A stretch of 64,000 bases of DNA from Nemania diffusa (lineage: Eukaryota; Ascomycota; Sordariomycetes; Xylariales; Xylariaceae). The position numbers and the translations under genes are program-made. A model generated the notes under the pieces. The model did not search any database. It was not told where the DNA came from and saw only the letters and a program-made list of their open reading frames with translations. This document shows positions 33,257 through 48,000 of the stretch, in pieces. The stretch lies in the NCBI GenBank assembly GCA_038501195.1, contig JBBPUQ010000011.1, positions 1,240,001-1,304,000 on the forward strand. The letters are read 5' to 3'. Within the stretch, counting starts at the first letter, position 1. The number at the start of each line of letters is the position of its first letter.

Positions 33257-36200
33257 GACACGTTAGATAACTATCTGCCTCTCGAGAAAGTGAGAGAGGC
33301 CCGGTCGGTCGGTCACATTGAGGATCATAAGCGGCCTAGGAGCTCTGTAGATACTGCTTAGGTAATAGGCCACTCCCCGTCTTCAGGACTTGTGTTATTT
33401 GGAGATTGGGAAACCTAAGAGAGATATACCGAAGTGGAAATTAATTATATCACAGCTCTTAAAGCCAATACGAATGAAAGAGGCGAGCGAGTTCTCTTTT
33501 TCTTAAGTCTTTCTACATCCTGAAGCTTCGCGTGCGAATTCCCCGGGAGAGTGAGTAACATTGTTCCAAACTAGCAAGGTAAATGTGACAGCCTGCAAGA
33601 CCGCGGGTATCTAGTTTTGAATCGGGAAAAACAAAGACTTGTGATGCCTTGTATATGCGATAGCGATGGGATGGATGTCGGAGACGGTAGTCTAGAAGAT
33701 TTCTAGAAGTTGAGGGGTGTACTCATCTTATCGTATGGGCTGACAAAGGAGGTCTTACCAGCGACTCATCACCATTGATGTCCTTGTTCTCACCGCCTCT
33801 CACTCATTGCAAGTGGCATGAGGCTCATTTGAGGTAGCATCTTGTGAAGACTGAGAAACAGTGTTTGGCAGAATTGATGTATGACCTTAATTACATTGTA
33901 TTTCTTTGCTACGCAGGCATTCATTCGCTGCCTCATGGCAACAGGGCCTTCCGAAATGAAAGACTAGGTAATACGAGAAAAAGATCTATTATATGCCTAG
34001 ATGACCTCTCATTAGCCAGTCTCGGCTATCTTAATATGTATTTACCATATAATTCCCATGTTCATCACATACATATTAAATACACATCATGAATTAATTA
34101 ATACCGAACCAGCTACCTTAACGTTGTAGCATCAGGTTGATTACTTCTGCTGCGAAAAAGTAATGTAGACATCGCTTAAGTAGCAAAGAGAAGTATCCAT
34201 CTCTGAGGCTTCCATTATAGTATGAAATCAATAGAGTATCGCGTTGCCCTATGTATTGAATAGGCTCTTAGAACTGTGTATCCGTAATTCTATATGTCTC
34301 TGTTGATTACACCCACTGCCCGATTTTGCTTACGAGCCTAGACTTCACTTAAGCATATCTAGCGACAAGCATACCTTGGGTTACTGACTTTCGTTTACTC
34401 AGTCTTGATGCTTACAACAATCCCCTATCCACTATCTAGTATTTCTCATTGCTAGGGAATCAACCTGAAAGAATCCATCTTCCCACGTTATAGATATGAT
34501 AAGATCCTATTTCTAATACAATATCTCCCCTACATTCATACCACTTTCAAAGGAATGTCAGTGATCTCTAGGGTCATATCGATACTCTTTCTTCTCTATA
34601 ATAGGTAATGTACTGTTTCGTGCTATGAGCTGTTTTGTAGATGTAGGGAGGTGAATATACCCTCATACACCACTTAGGTTACATTATCTTCATGACCACT
34701 GGCATCTACCCTAGCAGAGGTAATCAACATATGGAAACATATGACTCAAGGAGTTATATCATGTGCCTCAGTCGGGGAACCTTTGATATAGACATTGGTG
34801 GCATAAAATAATTTCTCAGATTGTTACCCAATATCATCTTCCCGACGATACGACGCCTGATGTTGCGTCTATAAGCCCTTCTTTTCTCTACATATCGCTA
34901 CGCAAATCCTACCGTGTTACTATCCCCTTAAACCAACGATGGGAGTGTGTCACATAGTCACATCTTGTCATTCCAGTCTAAAGTGTAACCCTTGGGAGCC
35001 AACATTCCCTCGAGAATATGAAGAGGAGTACAGGCGAGACAAATGGCGGCATTCACTGAAGAACATCTCCAAGCACTAAGATTAATAGGTGATTCAACTA
35101 GAATGTTTCTCATATGCCGATTTATATTTTGAAGGGAAGCGGCTAGTCTGCTACCGAAGCTATGACGATCCCTCTCTCAAGTCTTTGAAGCTCCTGGCTG
35201 CGGTTTACAGCTACCTACTATTAGTCCCTTACACTGAGCATCATAACTCCTACAATAAGTACATGTATCATTTAAATTTGGTTAATAAATTGCAAGTCAT
35301 TTCTCGCCCTAGATATCAATGCAAAAGTAACCAACTATTGTTCCGTTTTGGGTCATATTCAAGGGGATTTCTAGATATTCCTAAACCTCTCCACGTCCCA
35401 CGTGGCGGTCAAACGCTCGCTTTCCGATGCTAAAGTGTTAGGTACCAGCACCAATATTATGCCTGACGAGGTCACCGGTGGAACGACCTCCGGATTGTTA
35501 CATCGTCGCAACGGCCAACATATCGGTAGAAGCTCTAGAAGCTTTGGAAGGATTCTCGGTCACCGAGTACTACTTACTGGGGCTTATTCGGTATCATTTG
35601 TGATTCTGTAAGAGGTCATATAGAATAGTTACTAGTTCGGATCCTTCATCAGTTACAGCAAGGCCCTGCCGGCGTTGTTATCATGTCTGAGTGAGTAGAG
35701 ACAGCAAAGAACCCCTTTTAGTTTCCGAGTAAATCTCAGCAGCGAGAAAGGTTATGTTACTTATCACATAGCAGATTCCGATAATGATACGATTATATCA
35801 CACCATCACAACAAGACGCTAGCTACGCTCAATGATGGAGGCTCGCTGCTTAACATGAAACGCCTCCCGAAATCATAGCCTGAGCTTCTAATTGGTATTC
35901 CCACTATCCGATAATTTCATGTAGATACAGCCTTCATTATGCGCATAGGGGATCTAGGACCGGTTTGAGAGCGAAAATACGACCTCGTGTACGGTTTAAC
36001 GTTAATAGCCTCTGATCGTCATCGCCAAGCTTGCATTACGGCACCATACTAGAAACACACGACCGTCGTAAGTTAGGCCACCGGTTTCAAATACATCTAA
36101 ATCATATTAGCCTGCTACAACGAGTTCGCCCTGTATCTACAAGACAGCGCCTCGTCTCTAGACTATCGACGCTCGTGTAAGTAATACATCCCGCGAACCT

Positions 36201-36589
36201 TAGTTCTAGCGGCAATATCTCGTTGAATATGCGCCTATCTGCCCATTAGTCCTACTCTCACCCGCTATATCCACTTCCATCGATATGTGATGCCAAAAAA
36301 AGATTCTTGCCTGTCTAGCATACTTCGCTATCTGGATGTCAGTCCTGATTCGCACATAAACGACTAGTAATTCTTAGCTTCGCGGACTGGTGACCGAGAG
36401 TCGATTCTAGGCTTGATGTGAATTCGATATGAGTGTTTAGTTAGTCCTGCATGGTTTATATTTATCGATGCAATAGTATGTAGTCTCAAGTGACTACTCA
36501 GTCGAGCGAATAGCTGCCTCTCATATACCACTAGTGACTTCATCTATGGTGAATTTCTATCAAGTTGTCTACAGCCATACCTCTCCCCT
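33257..36589. other. AT-rich stretch without a supportable gene
   Basis: Apart from the presumed promoter of the minus-strand gene ending at 33256, I see no gene. Open frames such as 35089-35433 and 35402-35611 are short and resemble nothing. Terminal repeats or a recognisable transposase are not visible. It could be old, mutated repeat DNA. Confidence 0.5.
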
Positions 36590-39050
36590 ATGTTTGAGAC
36601 AGAGGAAAGGGGGCTTACATGCAAAAGCAACTGCCTCCCTCCCCCTTCACCTCATCTGACCTACGGCATGGCAAGAAAAAGGGGTCTAGACGACCACCCC
36701 AAGGTACGCCATGCAGGGCGTGGCGGCGTGCATTCGACTAGGCAGTGTGGTGTAGTGTACTGTAGCGTATGTAGGTAGCTGCCAGGAAGGCAGACAGACA
36801 GACAGGCCAGCCAACCCTCAACAACCAAGTCCTCCTGCCTACACACGTACATTACATTAGACTACACTACAGAAAGCAGGAGGACGAGGGCCAGCATAGG
36901 CGAGGGGTGACGGCACGTGGGAAGGTCTAGGTTAGTGGAAACGGGGGTGATCTGTCTCGTCCTGTCCTGTCCTGTCTTGCCTTGTCTCTCGCCGGCGTGA
37001 CGACGCAGCGAGGAAACGCAGCCACTCATCCACCACACGGAGAAAATAAAAAAAGGCCACCGCACTGGCCCTATCACGTCGCGCGCTTATCTGCCCAATT
37101 CCTGACTGGGGGGGAAAGACGGGGGGGAGGGATGTGATGCGATTGGGGGACATGGGAGGCAAGACAAGACAAGACAGACAGACAGAATGCTGGTTGACCA
37201 CGCGGCCAGCGTCCAACAACATTCCCTCGTGGGGCCGAAACTACCGCGCGACGCCCCGGCGGCCTGCGCTTCCCTATTCAGTCGGCGCGATGCAGAAACG
37301 CACATCTAGACTACCTTCTTACGCTCACCACCACAGTACTTGGCTGGTATGTAGGGGCCGCCGGCAGTGGGCTGGGTTGGGGGCTGCGCTACCGCCTCGC
37401 TTGTTTTCGTCTCTACGGGAACACCCTACCTAAACTACCTACCTACTTAGAGCGAGAGTAAGAGAGCGAGAGAGAGGGACTGCAGTAAACGGGGCAAACG
37501 GTGGGATATTTGTCAATGAGAGGGATACAGAGAGAGGGAGGAAGAGGCTTTCCGTAGAGACATAGCGGAATTGCACCGCCTGTGTAGTCACCGCCTACCT
37601 ACCTAGTCACTGTGGCCTCCCATATCCCGTGGCAAGGCTCTCTCTCGGTTGCCGATGTAGTTAGGACATCTTGGTATGGGGTAAAAATGAGGAAGGAAGC
37701 CAGGCAGACAGACAGACAGACAGGCGAGTGAGTGAGTGTTTGGTTCTTCTGTTGCGGGCTAGCAACACGACACGGCACGACACGACACACTTACTAATTT
37801 TCTCATTCAACAAGTCAGTCAATCGGCCAACCAGTCAGTCTGTCAGTCATTCACCTCACTTACACGCAAGGGTCCGGTAGTGGGCTGGGCTGTCCACTGC
37901 ATCAGACGGGCATTAGGATCACCCGGCGCAAACCAATCCACTCACCGGTCTTCGCAGCATGTGGTACCGAACCCGGCCATGATACATACATGCACTACGA
38001 AGTAACCTAAAAACCGAAAACAGGTACAGAATCGCAACAAGACGTCGGTTTTGGGCGCGTGGATAGATGGCGCTAGGTTAGATAGGTAAGAATGTAACTC
38101 CCTGAAATGGGGATGTGGTTATGCAGATGCAGACACAGATGGAGATGGGAAGATGGGGAGAAAAGTACCGGACAGTCCTAATCGGTCGACAAACGGGCAA
38201 TTTCTTGAAATGATTTCTTCTTCCGATATTCGATATTTGTCATTTTGTTGCATCGCACGAGTGGGTGTGGGCATCTCATGTAGTTATGTAGACGTGTCTG
38301 TAGAGTCTCTGGACGTATGCCTAAAAGTTTATGCCTGTACGTAGGCGTGTTACGTGCATTTCGTTTCGAAAGCAACAAAGAAACAGGTGTGCCGTGGTGT
38401 GTGCGTAGGGCGAGGCGACGCCAAAAAACGACGCGCCGTTACAACGACTGGCACACCACCACGCCCCAGCACCGTCCCCTCCGGCGCCCTATCCTTCCTG
38501 CCCGGTAATTAAAGGGAGAAGGAGACGGTGGAAGTAAGTAGCGTCGATCATCGGTGTCCGAACAACGTGGTCTCATGGAGGGGGGAATGGGGGCATCTAC
38601 CAGGTACTCCTCTGGCACGGTGGGCCTTTTTTTTTTTTTATTAAAAAAAAAAAAAGTCGACCCTACTACACTACATACAGACATCAAGAATGGGAAAGGT
38701 CGGCGCGTCGCTTTACGAAGTTCGCTGCGTTGGCGCCTTGCCCGCTGTTGGTGGGTTCTCTAGGCGTGGTTTACAACGGTTGTGGTCCCTGAGTCCGCCT
38801 TGCCGGTGTGCCTCGTAGCGGAGTCTGTAGGCCGAATTATCAACTGGCTCCCTAAGCAGTCTTGAACACGACCGGACCCTCATGTGATTCCATTGCGAGG
38901 GAAAATAGGACACACCAAGACGCGGAGGCCTATCGCACACAATCGCAAAGAGGGGACGGTTTATTTCTGGACACAGGTAAATAGGCATAGTGGTAGTGGT
39001 AAGTTGGCAGGGCAGGGCAGGGCAGAAGTACATTGAACTAGATCAAGTGT
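36590..39050. other. Low-complexity block, no gene
   Basis: Dense simple repeats: CAGA tetranucleotides near 36793-36812 and 37704-37723, CCTGT repeats near 36962-36978, AAGACA near 37160-37186, GAGA-rich sequence near 37451-37475, and AGTCAGT words near 37812-37855. A T13/A13 inverted repeat lies at 38627-38655. Open frames here are by-products of these repeats. Confidence 0.6.
38627..38655. repeat. Perfect oligo-T / oligo-A inverted repeat
   Basis: Thirteen T, then ATT, then thirteen A. It forms a perfect 13-bp A/T stem with a 3-base loop on either strand. It stands alone in a low-complexity block and no gene model uses it as a terminator. Confidence 0.9.
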
Positions 39051-42000
39051 AGGAATTCTTAACGACGTCGTAGCATTGCTAACCACGCCAAGAGCTTTCG
39101 CGACAAGGACAGAGTGACATGGTGATTACTTAGTGTAGTCCCTAGATAGACCCCTAGATAGACTCCTAGACATGCTGGCGATCCGAACGACGTCTGAATT
39201 GCCACTTTGAGCTCATACGCATACTTATGGTCATGCTTATGGGATATTGCGCTTGTCTGGGGTAGTGTAGTGTAAGCAGCATAGTGTATCTAGTCCAGGG
39301 CGGTCAGAGCAGCTGGCCAGTCTCATGGCCCCCGATGGGATGGCCGGTAGTTAGGTACTGCGTAATATGCCACCGAGATACGGAGGCAGGCGGTAACAGA
39401 AGCAGCATCGTCAAGCTCCCCATCCTAACTAATACCTATTCTCCGAGCACCTGCAGGGTCTGGGCTGCTGATGTTGTGCGCCCATCCATCGGCGAAGGCA
39501 TCATTTCCTGGAATGGAAAGCATAGCAAGCCACTTCGGTCTTTGGTGTGATGAGGCTCAAAGGTGGCCAGAGTCTTTCCCTGTCGGTTCGCTTGAAGTTC
39601 TTTTTTGGGAACCAACTGGCCAGATGAGGCTTGATGTGGAAGAGCAGGGTCTCCCATCTTCTCGCCTATCACGGTGCTTGAAGTGCCGGATGTGGTTGGA
39701 TTACATACATTACTCTTACCAGCAGATTGCATCACGGCGCCACTCTGGAGGTGGCGGCGTCTATTGGGGACTTTGAGATGCCGATGGGACCACGCCGTTG
39801 TGCCTTCAAGAGCCGCTATCATCTCCGTGTGGCTGTTGCTAGTGGTGACTAGTGGTCGGAAAGTTCCTAGCGTGATGCTTTTAAAAGCATCTTACTCTGG
39901 ATATCGATCCCTCTGCGTACTGCGTAGACCTAACTACGTATGTAGACTGCCTACACTACTCTGGACTCTCAAATCCCATTTGGGAGATGGGATGGCTGTA
40001 GTGTAAGGGTAAGACGCAGGTGAGCCGAGTAATGCAATGCATAAGCCATGTATACCTACGGTGCCGTATGAAATTGCTTCACTAACAGAACCTCTGGGGT
40101 CTAGCCCTTCAGTCGGTCTGGACGAGGAGGGTCCATACCTAGTACACGTGGGTAGGTATAGTGGAAGGTGTGCAAGCATACATAAGTGCCATGACATGCT
40201 CATACTACCCAGGTGTGGGTAATTAGTAAGATGAGAGTACCTCATGGTTCCGCTTGTGTTCTCCGTGTATATTTGGAGATTGTCTATCAACGCACACAAT
40301 ATCCCGTATCTAGGTATGTCTGCGAATATAGTGTAGTATCGGCTAAACTCGCGCTGCTTCTCACGGAGGCGATGCCTAGTTGCATGGCTCGGCAAACGAG
40401 TCGAAGTGAGGTTGGCGTATGCATAATCGTGGAGTCTTACTACTGCACGAGCAAGTGCGGTTCCTTTGACCTTACTTGTACCCGATAATTGCGAGTCTGT
40501 AATCATGGGTATATTTCGCAAATAGCAGAATTACTGCGTAGTGTACAGTAGCGTACGCAGTAGGCAGTGGAGGGACTGCTGGGGAGAGGGGACGCCATGT
40601 CGCGGGGTTAAATGCTAGGAGTCTCGAGCCAGAAAATGCGAACGACTAGGACTAGAGAGGAATCGTTAAGCGCACAGCGTTCCATCCAGAGCGGGTTAAC
40701 GGAGCGGCGCGCGGGAGCCCAGAGAACCGGAACCCCTATGGGCTGGGATCACCACTGTGTGGTCGCTGTGTGGTCAGCTTGGCTCCGTGTAAGCTCATAT
40801 GTCATCTTCCTTCCGGGCCCCCGTGATGCTATCGACATGGACAGGGCTCGATTCAACACCATTGAAGGGCTGCGTGGGATCCGTGTGTTAGAGCTCAACA
40901 CTCCTGTGATGGGAGTATGATGCAATGCGTGCGGCCAGCCTGAATCATCATCAGTTCAGCGGCAGTGGTGCAGGATCGATTGCCAAGAAGGCAATCCATT
41001 GCTTTTCGCATGATGTCTATTTGGTATACGATCTTTCTGACATCGAATTTCCCCTGAAATGGACTATTTTTGTCGCGGTGGCGATGGAACGCCAATCAAT
41101 GCATTCGGATTCTCCATGTTTAGTGGCCTGCCGGCACGATCCAGCCAAGCGCTGATCTTCACAGCATAGAGCATCATAATGGCATAGTGCCATAGGCAGC
41201 GCGTATGTACGCATACAGTAGGCGGCGGCTTCGACGCCATAGCCTAATCTACTTACCACCTTTCCTCGTGGCACTCGACCCAGCTCGTTGGGACGATGGC
41301 CATAACCCTTGCTGATATGGGCAGGGTCCTCGTTAGGTGGCTTGACAAGAGAGACACACAGACAAGACAAGGACACCCCCCCGTGATTCGCACTTGACTG
41401 CACCGTGGTATTTTGCGGTAATTTCTACAGGGGATGGAGGGGGCTTCTAGGTACATTAAGTTAGGTACCTACTGTAGGTACTAACCTATCGAGGTACCTA
41501 GCAAGTCAGACACATGACGGAATAAACAGGGTTGCAACCTACATACTGGTATGTACATACCTATATAATACTGCCATATAGTGTATCCTACGCTACTGTA
41601 ATACCGCACCGCACTATGGGTTTCAATAATTGCTGAATTATATGCGGCAAACCTATGGAAAAACAACTACCTAGTGCACAGTACAAAGTACCAATGCGTA
41701 GCTGGGTATTCAAACACGAGGATGATAGGTAGGTAATAGATAACACAAATAATTAATAAATTGTGAGAGCAAGAAGGACTGCGAGTTTGATTGGTGCTCA
41801 ACGATATCGGAGGTGCCGTATCCCTCCCACCCTATCTACTGTACTAGGCGTATGTGCCGTGTTTCTGCCGCGGGGGACTCGTGACGCTGCCGCCGGCAGT
41901 ACGCGATGCCTATCCAGTGCTGAGCCACACGCTCAACCGTTGCTGCGTACCTATGCATTTCAAGCGGCATCGTTTGGCCATAAGGTTCGGTTCTATCAAG

Positions 42001-45000
42001 AATTGGCAGAGCGCTAGCTAGCAGAATAGAGGCAGCCATTAATCCCTATTTTGTGAAACGAGCCTTGAACTACTTAGGTACCTCCAAGCAGTTCGGCAAA
42101 CACGGGACTAAAAAAAGCATAACCGAGAGCTTTAATGTCCCAAGATCGAAGTTAGTTGAGGTTATAGTATCCAGGTATCTACAATAGGTGCCTACGTAGG
42201 GATAGGCAATGGGTATAGGGATCAAAGGTAAGCTTGGGCACCTTCCTAGCCTACGGCATCAAACGCTGTTATAGGTGCTTACCTAGGTAGGTACCTAGGT
42301 AGTAAACGCTGGCCATACACTGCCTCTGTGCCTCTAGCATTGTAGGTACGCGCACTATACTACCCAAGTAAGCACCAATTATTATACCTTCATTAGTATT
42401 TGCGTGTTTCTGCAATTACCGGTTCCTGAAGCACATAGCTCAGGGGTCTGCGCGTTGGATGCGCCTGTGCATAAACTAAAGGTATTCTGTAATGGTGGTA
42501 GAACTGGTGGTTTCTTGGGCACCTAGCCCGAGAAATGAGATCCATCCTTCTGTCTCTGTACGCTGTTACTTACCTACTTACACGTGAGTTGGAGTGCCTA
42601 TAGTGGTGTACAATGGTGTAATACCGACTTCCCAAAGCAGTAATCAGGAACCTTTGCGTTCCTAGGTACCTGGGTAGGTAGCTGCAGTGCAACCAAAGAC
42701 CGGGGGCAGAGAGTCTCATCAGTGACCAGATGCCAATAACCCGCTGCGAGGATGAGTATTGTTGGGTTTGCTATAATAAGTCGAAACTACTACAGTACAA
42801 ATTAGATCATATCAGTAAGGGATATAGCCAGGACCCAACTACCTACATACATACATACATACATAGAAGACCCGGATATGGGTTGTGGAAGCGACGCCGT
42901 CAGGGCTATCGGCGGGCGCTGTGATCCTTGTCCTGGGGAGGAAGATCAATAACGTTACTGATTAATAATTGCCAGCATTTTGGTTCACTAGGTACGCTAA
43001 GTATCCGGTCTCTTGGTGACTTCCAATAAGGACCCGAGAGTGTGGTTTTGGGATCGGAACTAGCACGAGGATTTATCTAGATTTGGTAAGATGCTGCATT
43101 TCTTTGCTGGGAGTTCCCTTGGTCTGTGCCACAAATAGGTACCTAGTGCGGTTTTCATACGTATCGAAATAATCATCCACTTAGGTACTGTAAGTAGTCA
43201 ATCATCGATACGGGTTACCTCACACAGAGTTGCTCGTCTTAGAGACATGCTATTGTAGCCATTGGCTACTGCAGTACCGGTAGTGAGTTCACTAGTCTTG
43301 CTGGGCAGATAGCATGTAACAGACTCTAGGGTGCACTAGTGTAGGATGGCGCCGTATAATCGCTAGTCTACATGGAGTATAGTAAGTGGAACAGAAACGT
43401 TTTCGGTCCCGAATGAAGCGCGGATTTGAAGCTAGGAATTGAGTGCACTGCGTGAGGTTGGGGGCGGTGCTTGTTATGGGTGAGTTACAGTGCAATATGT
43501 AGAGCTTTAGAGGGATCAGTCTAGGCTCATCTAGGTACCTACCTAGATACCTACCTCCCGTATGTAGTGAACCCGCACCCTCATAAGTGTAGGTAGCATA
43601 CACTGCGATCTCTCCTTGTGATTCTCGAGCAATACTATTATATCCTATAGGCCTAGGAAGACCAGAGACACCACTTGCGTAATCTCGTATTGCTGAGTAG
43701 AATTATGGTTATTTCAAACATACGTACCTAAGGTAGCTTGTGAGACATGCCAAGCTCTTGTTACCGCCACAAGCTTTATACTTAGTAGTGTACGGGGCAA
43801 GTATGTACCTTAAAACGATGTTACCCGTGTCTAACACCACACGTTATCTATTTTACGATACTTAGATCTAATTCTTATTCTCTCCACTGGTTTATTCATT
43901 CGTCAAGGTACCTCCTTGTAGTTGAGACAATCTCCCACCTCCACTTTATTATTGTTCAAGAACCCCTTGGAAAAGAAAGATTTGCGACCACACGAAACAT
44001 TACGGGCCGGCATGTCCTATAACCTCAGACCTCGCAGGATCTGGAAGATCTGTCGAGCTTCTTTGCATCGTTCCAGATCGCCGTCACATTGTTCGTCAAC
44101 CATTTTCATTAGAGATCCTTGAATGGGTGCGCGTGGTGGGTTACCACAACATGTGTCCTGAAACCCGAGTCGGCGACCATCGAACGCCAGCGACAGCCAA
44201 TCATCGAGCGGACGTAGCACACTGTGCTGATTTCCCCGAACGTAGGGTGCCATCCATCAGTCAGACCCTTGTTCTCTCTGTGCCAAAATTAGCTAGGGTT
44301 GCACCCACGAGCTCTTGTCCGGGGAGGTATTCTGAGGAGGGGGGGCCTCATCGTGCTATTGGTTACATAGGGTAGTTCGGTTTTGGCAGATGCAATAGCA
44401 GCCATCTTATTATTGCCAATTAACTAACTGTACTGAAACTATCCGATCTTACCATCGGGATAATCGCTCTAGATCCACTGGATCATGATGATATATTGAT
44501 ATACGTGCGACGCAGATCATCGATGTGTCTTCGTCATTATTGACGGTAGTGGTTCACAAGGATGGATTGAGCGCGAGAGTAGTTGTATTCTGAATTTTTT
44601 TGCTACCAGAAGGTTTGCATGCGAACCATTGGTAAATGGCCTGGTCAATTTTGGAATAACCCATTTTGATTCGCTTTCCTTGTTTGCGTGCTGTACTCTG
44701 TAAAGAACATAGATTTATCTGCTAGTTAATACATACCAAGTCGTACAGTATACGAAAGCTATCCCAGTGACATGTCTGCCATAAACGAAGAGCGAAATTA
44801 GGAATACGTTTAATTCTTTCTCATTTACTCTGTAGGGGACATGCTGTGATGATATGCACCCTGACATGAGTTGCCGTATAATCTATCGAAACAACTATTC
44901 GAGCGAAAATATGAAGATGGAGCTTTCAGCTGCGGTTCTGCGAAAGGCCTTACCAAATTGGGAGATATGCCTCCGCTCTTGCGTTGCTGGTTGGTACTAT

Positions 45001-48000
45001 GTAAACAATAATATAACGCTGTAGCCGGCGGTGACCGGCAGTGATGGGCATACCCATGCCAAGATGTCTCGGAAGGGTAAAGCCTAGGGAGATCAAAATG
45101 GAGAGCAAAATATCAGTGGGAACAAGAAGGATTCTCGTTCCCTGCCGATGAGTGCGGAATTCGTCCGAACAATATGAGATGGAACTCGCGAGCTATTTGT
45201 AACATCGACTACCTACCCTACTTATAATACGTTGATCATATAGAGAAGGTAATTGTGAGCCCCGGTCTGGATCTGGGCAATTGCTTCTACAAAATAGTAG
45301 ATGACTTGCATTGCTTACCGGTAGATTCCAGGCCTAGATCGATGGAAGCTTGGGCTGTGACTAAAATTAAGATCTTGAGTGTTCTTGTGACCGAGGAAAG
45401 GTTGTTTAACTACCCTACTCTAGACCAGTATCTTGACTGATAAGGATACCGAAGGTTTTTGTCTACTACTCTTGCATAGGTGTACTTACATACACGCCTA
45501 GGAGACTGACGATCTCGCTAGGGCCACCAGCCGGTACTTGCTCCCCGGAAGACTAGTGCGATAGATACTATACACAGTACAAGAAAGCCTCGCCTTAGTA
45601 GGTTGTCTTCATACACTAGTCTGATGATACGGGGAATTTATGCATCATGTGGATGGCAGAACTCGGAGTGTGCCTTGCCCGGCTCAGTGGCCGGTTTGCG
45701 CTTTTCTTCTCTCGGCCGACAAAGTGTTCGACCCCCGTTTTTATGGGGTTTCACGATGTTTACGTACACATTTCGTCTAAGGATTTTGTGGTCTCTCGTT
45801 TAACTTTTCCGTTTTGGGACAGACTCTGTCGTTTCATTGGTCGCACCCGGCGTAGGGTCAGTAATTGTAATTAGGTATACTACATATTTCATCTCATCTC
45901 CTTACGGATCGGAGCGGAGCGGGCCTTGGCTTGGTCACAAGAGATATTGGGCCCAATTCGACTCTGAACGACATGTCGGAGACGAGTTGACAAGAAGTAC
46001 ATAGTTTTATTCATGTTGTTACATACCTGCCACTAACACTCATGGTTTAGTGTGCGTGCATTTCTGTTTTGATCCACTGCAACGCATTAGTTTTAAGTTA
46101 GAGAGTTAATCATAATACTTACATAGGTGAGGTAGTGTACTCCCCCTGGCGCTCGTTAAACCGAGCTGCTTCGGGCGTGTGTTCAACGATATACAGTACA
46201 GAGAGGCACTCAAAATTTACGAGAGTTACTTACGTAAGACGAGCCCGACGGCCGTAAGGCTACTCTAGAAATCATAGAAACGACTCACAGCTCGTTGATA
46301 AATTTATATCGAGATTAGATGCAATATTAGCTTGTTCAACCTTCTGTTAAAGCCTTTTTACCAATGGCACTCGAGATCCTGAGTTGCAGAACCCCGCACT
46401 AGATAGATAGATGGCGTTTTCATACACGACCAGCACCGTGCGCACCGTGTATCGTCGTCATCATCGTCAGGGGTAATTACATATACTCGCTGTGAGGAGT
46501 AAACAGCACGTGGATTCCTCGTTCCTACTCTGCGCTACGTATACATGCCGTGGGGAAGTTCGGTCAACTATGAGCGATGCACGTTCATGTCCTTTTGTCT
46601 ACCTATCTAATCATTAGGGAAGAAAGTAGTAGGCAGAACAATAGTAAAGTTTCATTAATATCAAGGTCTGCCAAAGGGTTACACTGATACCTGATACGCC
46701 AAGGAATCCTTTAAATCTAATGGTAATGCCAGGAGATCGGTATAACGTCGATATATTATAGACATGGATTTAACCTAGATGGTGAAAATCATCCAAAGCA
46801 TAACCCAACTTTGACAGCTTCAGCCTCGCATCAATGGTGCAGTTGTACTACCTACAGCTTCATTGCTGGAACCTTTTTACTGCACTGTTAAGGAGAGTCA
46901 TGTAGGATTTAAGTACACATACTAGGGCAATCTCTACATTAAAGCAATTGGTAGCCTGCCTTCTTACAAATTGGCGTCTCTAGACCCTGGACAGTCAAGA
47001 TACTGTACATACTTCTTTTCCTAGTTACTTCGGTGACCGCAGTATTTGAATAGGGGTCCGCCTTACATAGCGGTGACAATTTACCATAGAGAAATGTTCC
47101 TGCTTGTGGTTTTTGCCGACGTCAATCGATGCCATGGAGAGTGATACAGATGATTACATACAGTAGTCTACTGGAGAACCTCTACTGCAGTGCCCTAAAA
47201 GCTGGCTTGGCCAAGCAGGGGTTTTTGCCGGAACGCATGGCAGACAGGGATATCATAACCACTCTAGTGCTTATTTTTTGAACCCCTGCTCCGGAGAGAT
47301 AAATAAGCCGATCGGTTGGGACGTATATTCTGTATGGCACAACACGCCCACTAGCAACCCATAAATACCTGCTTTAGTAACAACTGCGCTTACCGTACCT
47401 GTGTCAGTCGTGTACTTTTGGCAATAGCGAGGCAGAGATTATGAGGCTCTGCAGTCGAAGCCCCTATTTTCCACAGCACTTCAACTACCTGTACTTGCGT
47501 GTATGTAGAACCTTTTACCCCGCATGGTGATCATTTCGTACAACTACTGTCCTCATTCCAGCCTAAGTACCTAGGTACTTGTTTCATAATCAACAGTACA
47601 CATGTGAAGTAATTGTGGTGCACTGGCACTCCATATAAGGCTGTTAAAACAGCACATTTTATAGGTTATTACCATTAAGGAGGTACTTGTAGGATTAGTG
47701 CTTGCTGCTGTTAGGGCTGCAAGGTCCTTTACTACTTCTTGGAGGTGGCTGTAAGCCAACTGTAGTTAGTGTAGCAACTGTTATAGGCTCCTCTTTCAAC
47801 TATACTTACAACCAGTTGCCCTATGTTTGTGTGTAGGGCTGAACACTTGATGCTCGAACCCTGCCAAGCCAATGAAGAAGACCTAGACAACTTTAAGCAT
47901 TTGTAAACAATCTCCGGAAAATAAAGGTGAGTTGGAGAGCAGAGACTATTACAGAAGACCGTCAGACAATTCAGGTTTAATTTCCATGAATGCATTGCTT

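Noticed and set aside
39436..39822. 128-residue minus-strand frame containing a possible GT-AG donor
   Set aside because: Looks less random than most but I could not extend it with in-frame exons or recognise it.
39934..40521. 195-residue minus-strand open frame
   Set aside because: No ATG at its start, no family resemblance, and it crosses repeat-rich DNA.
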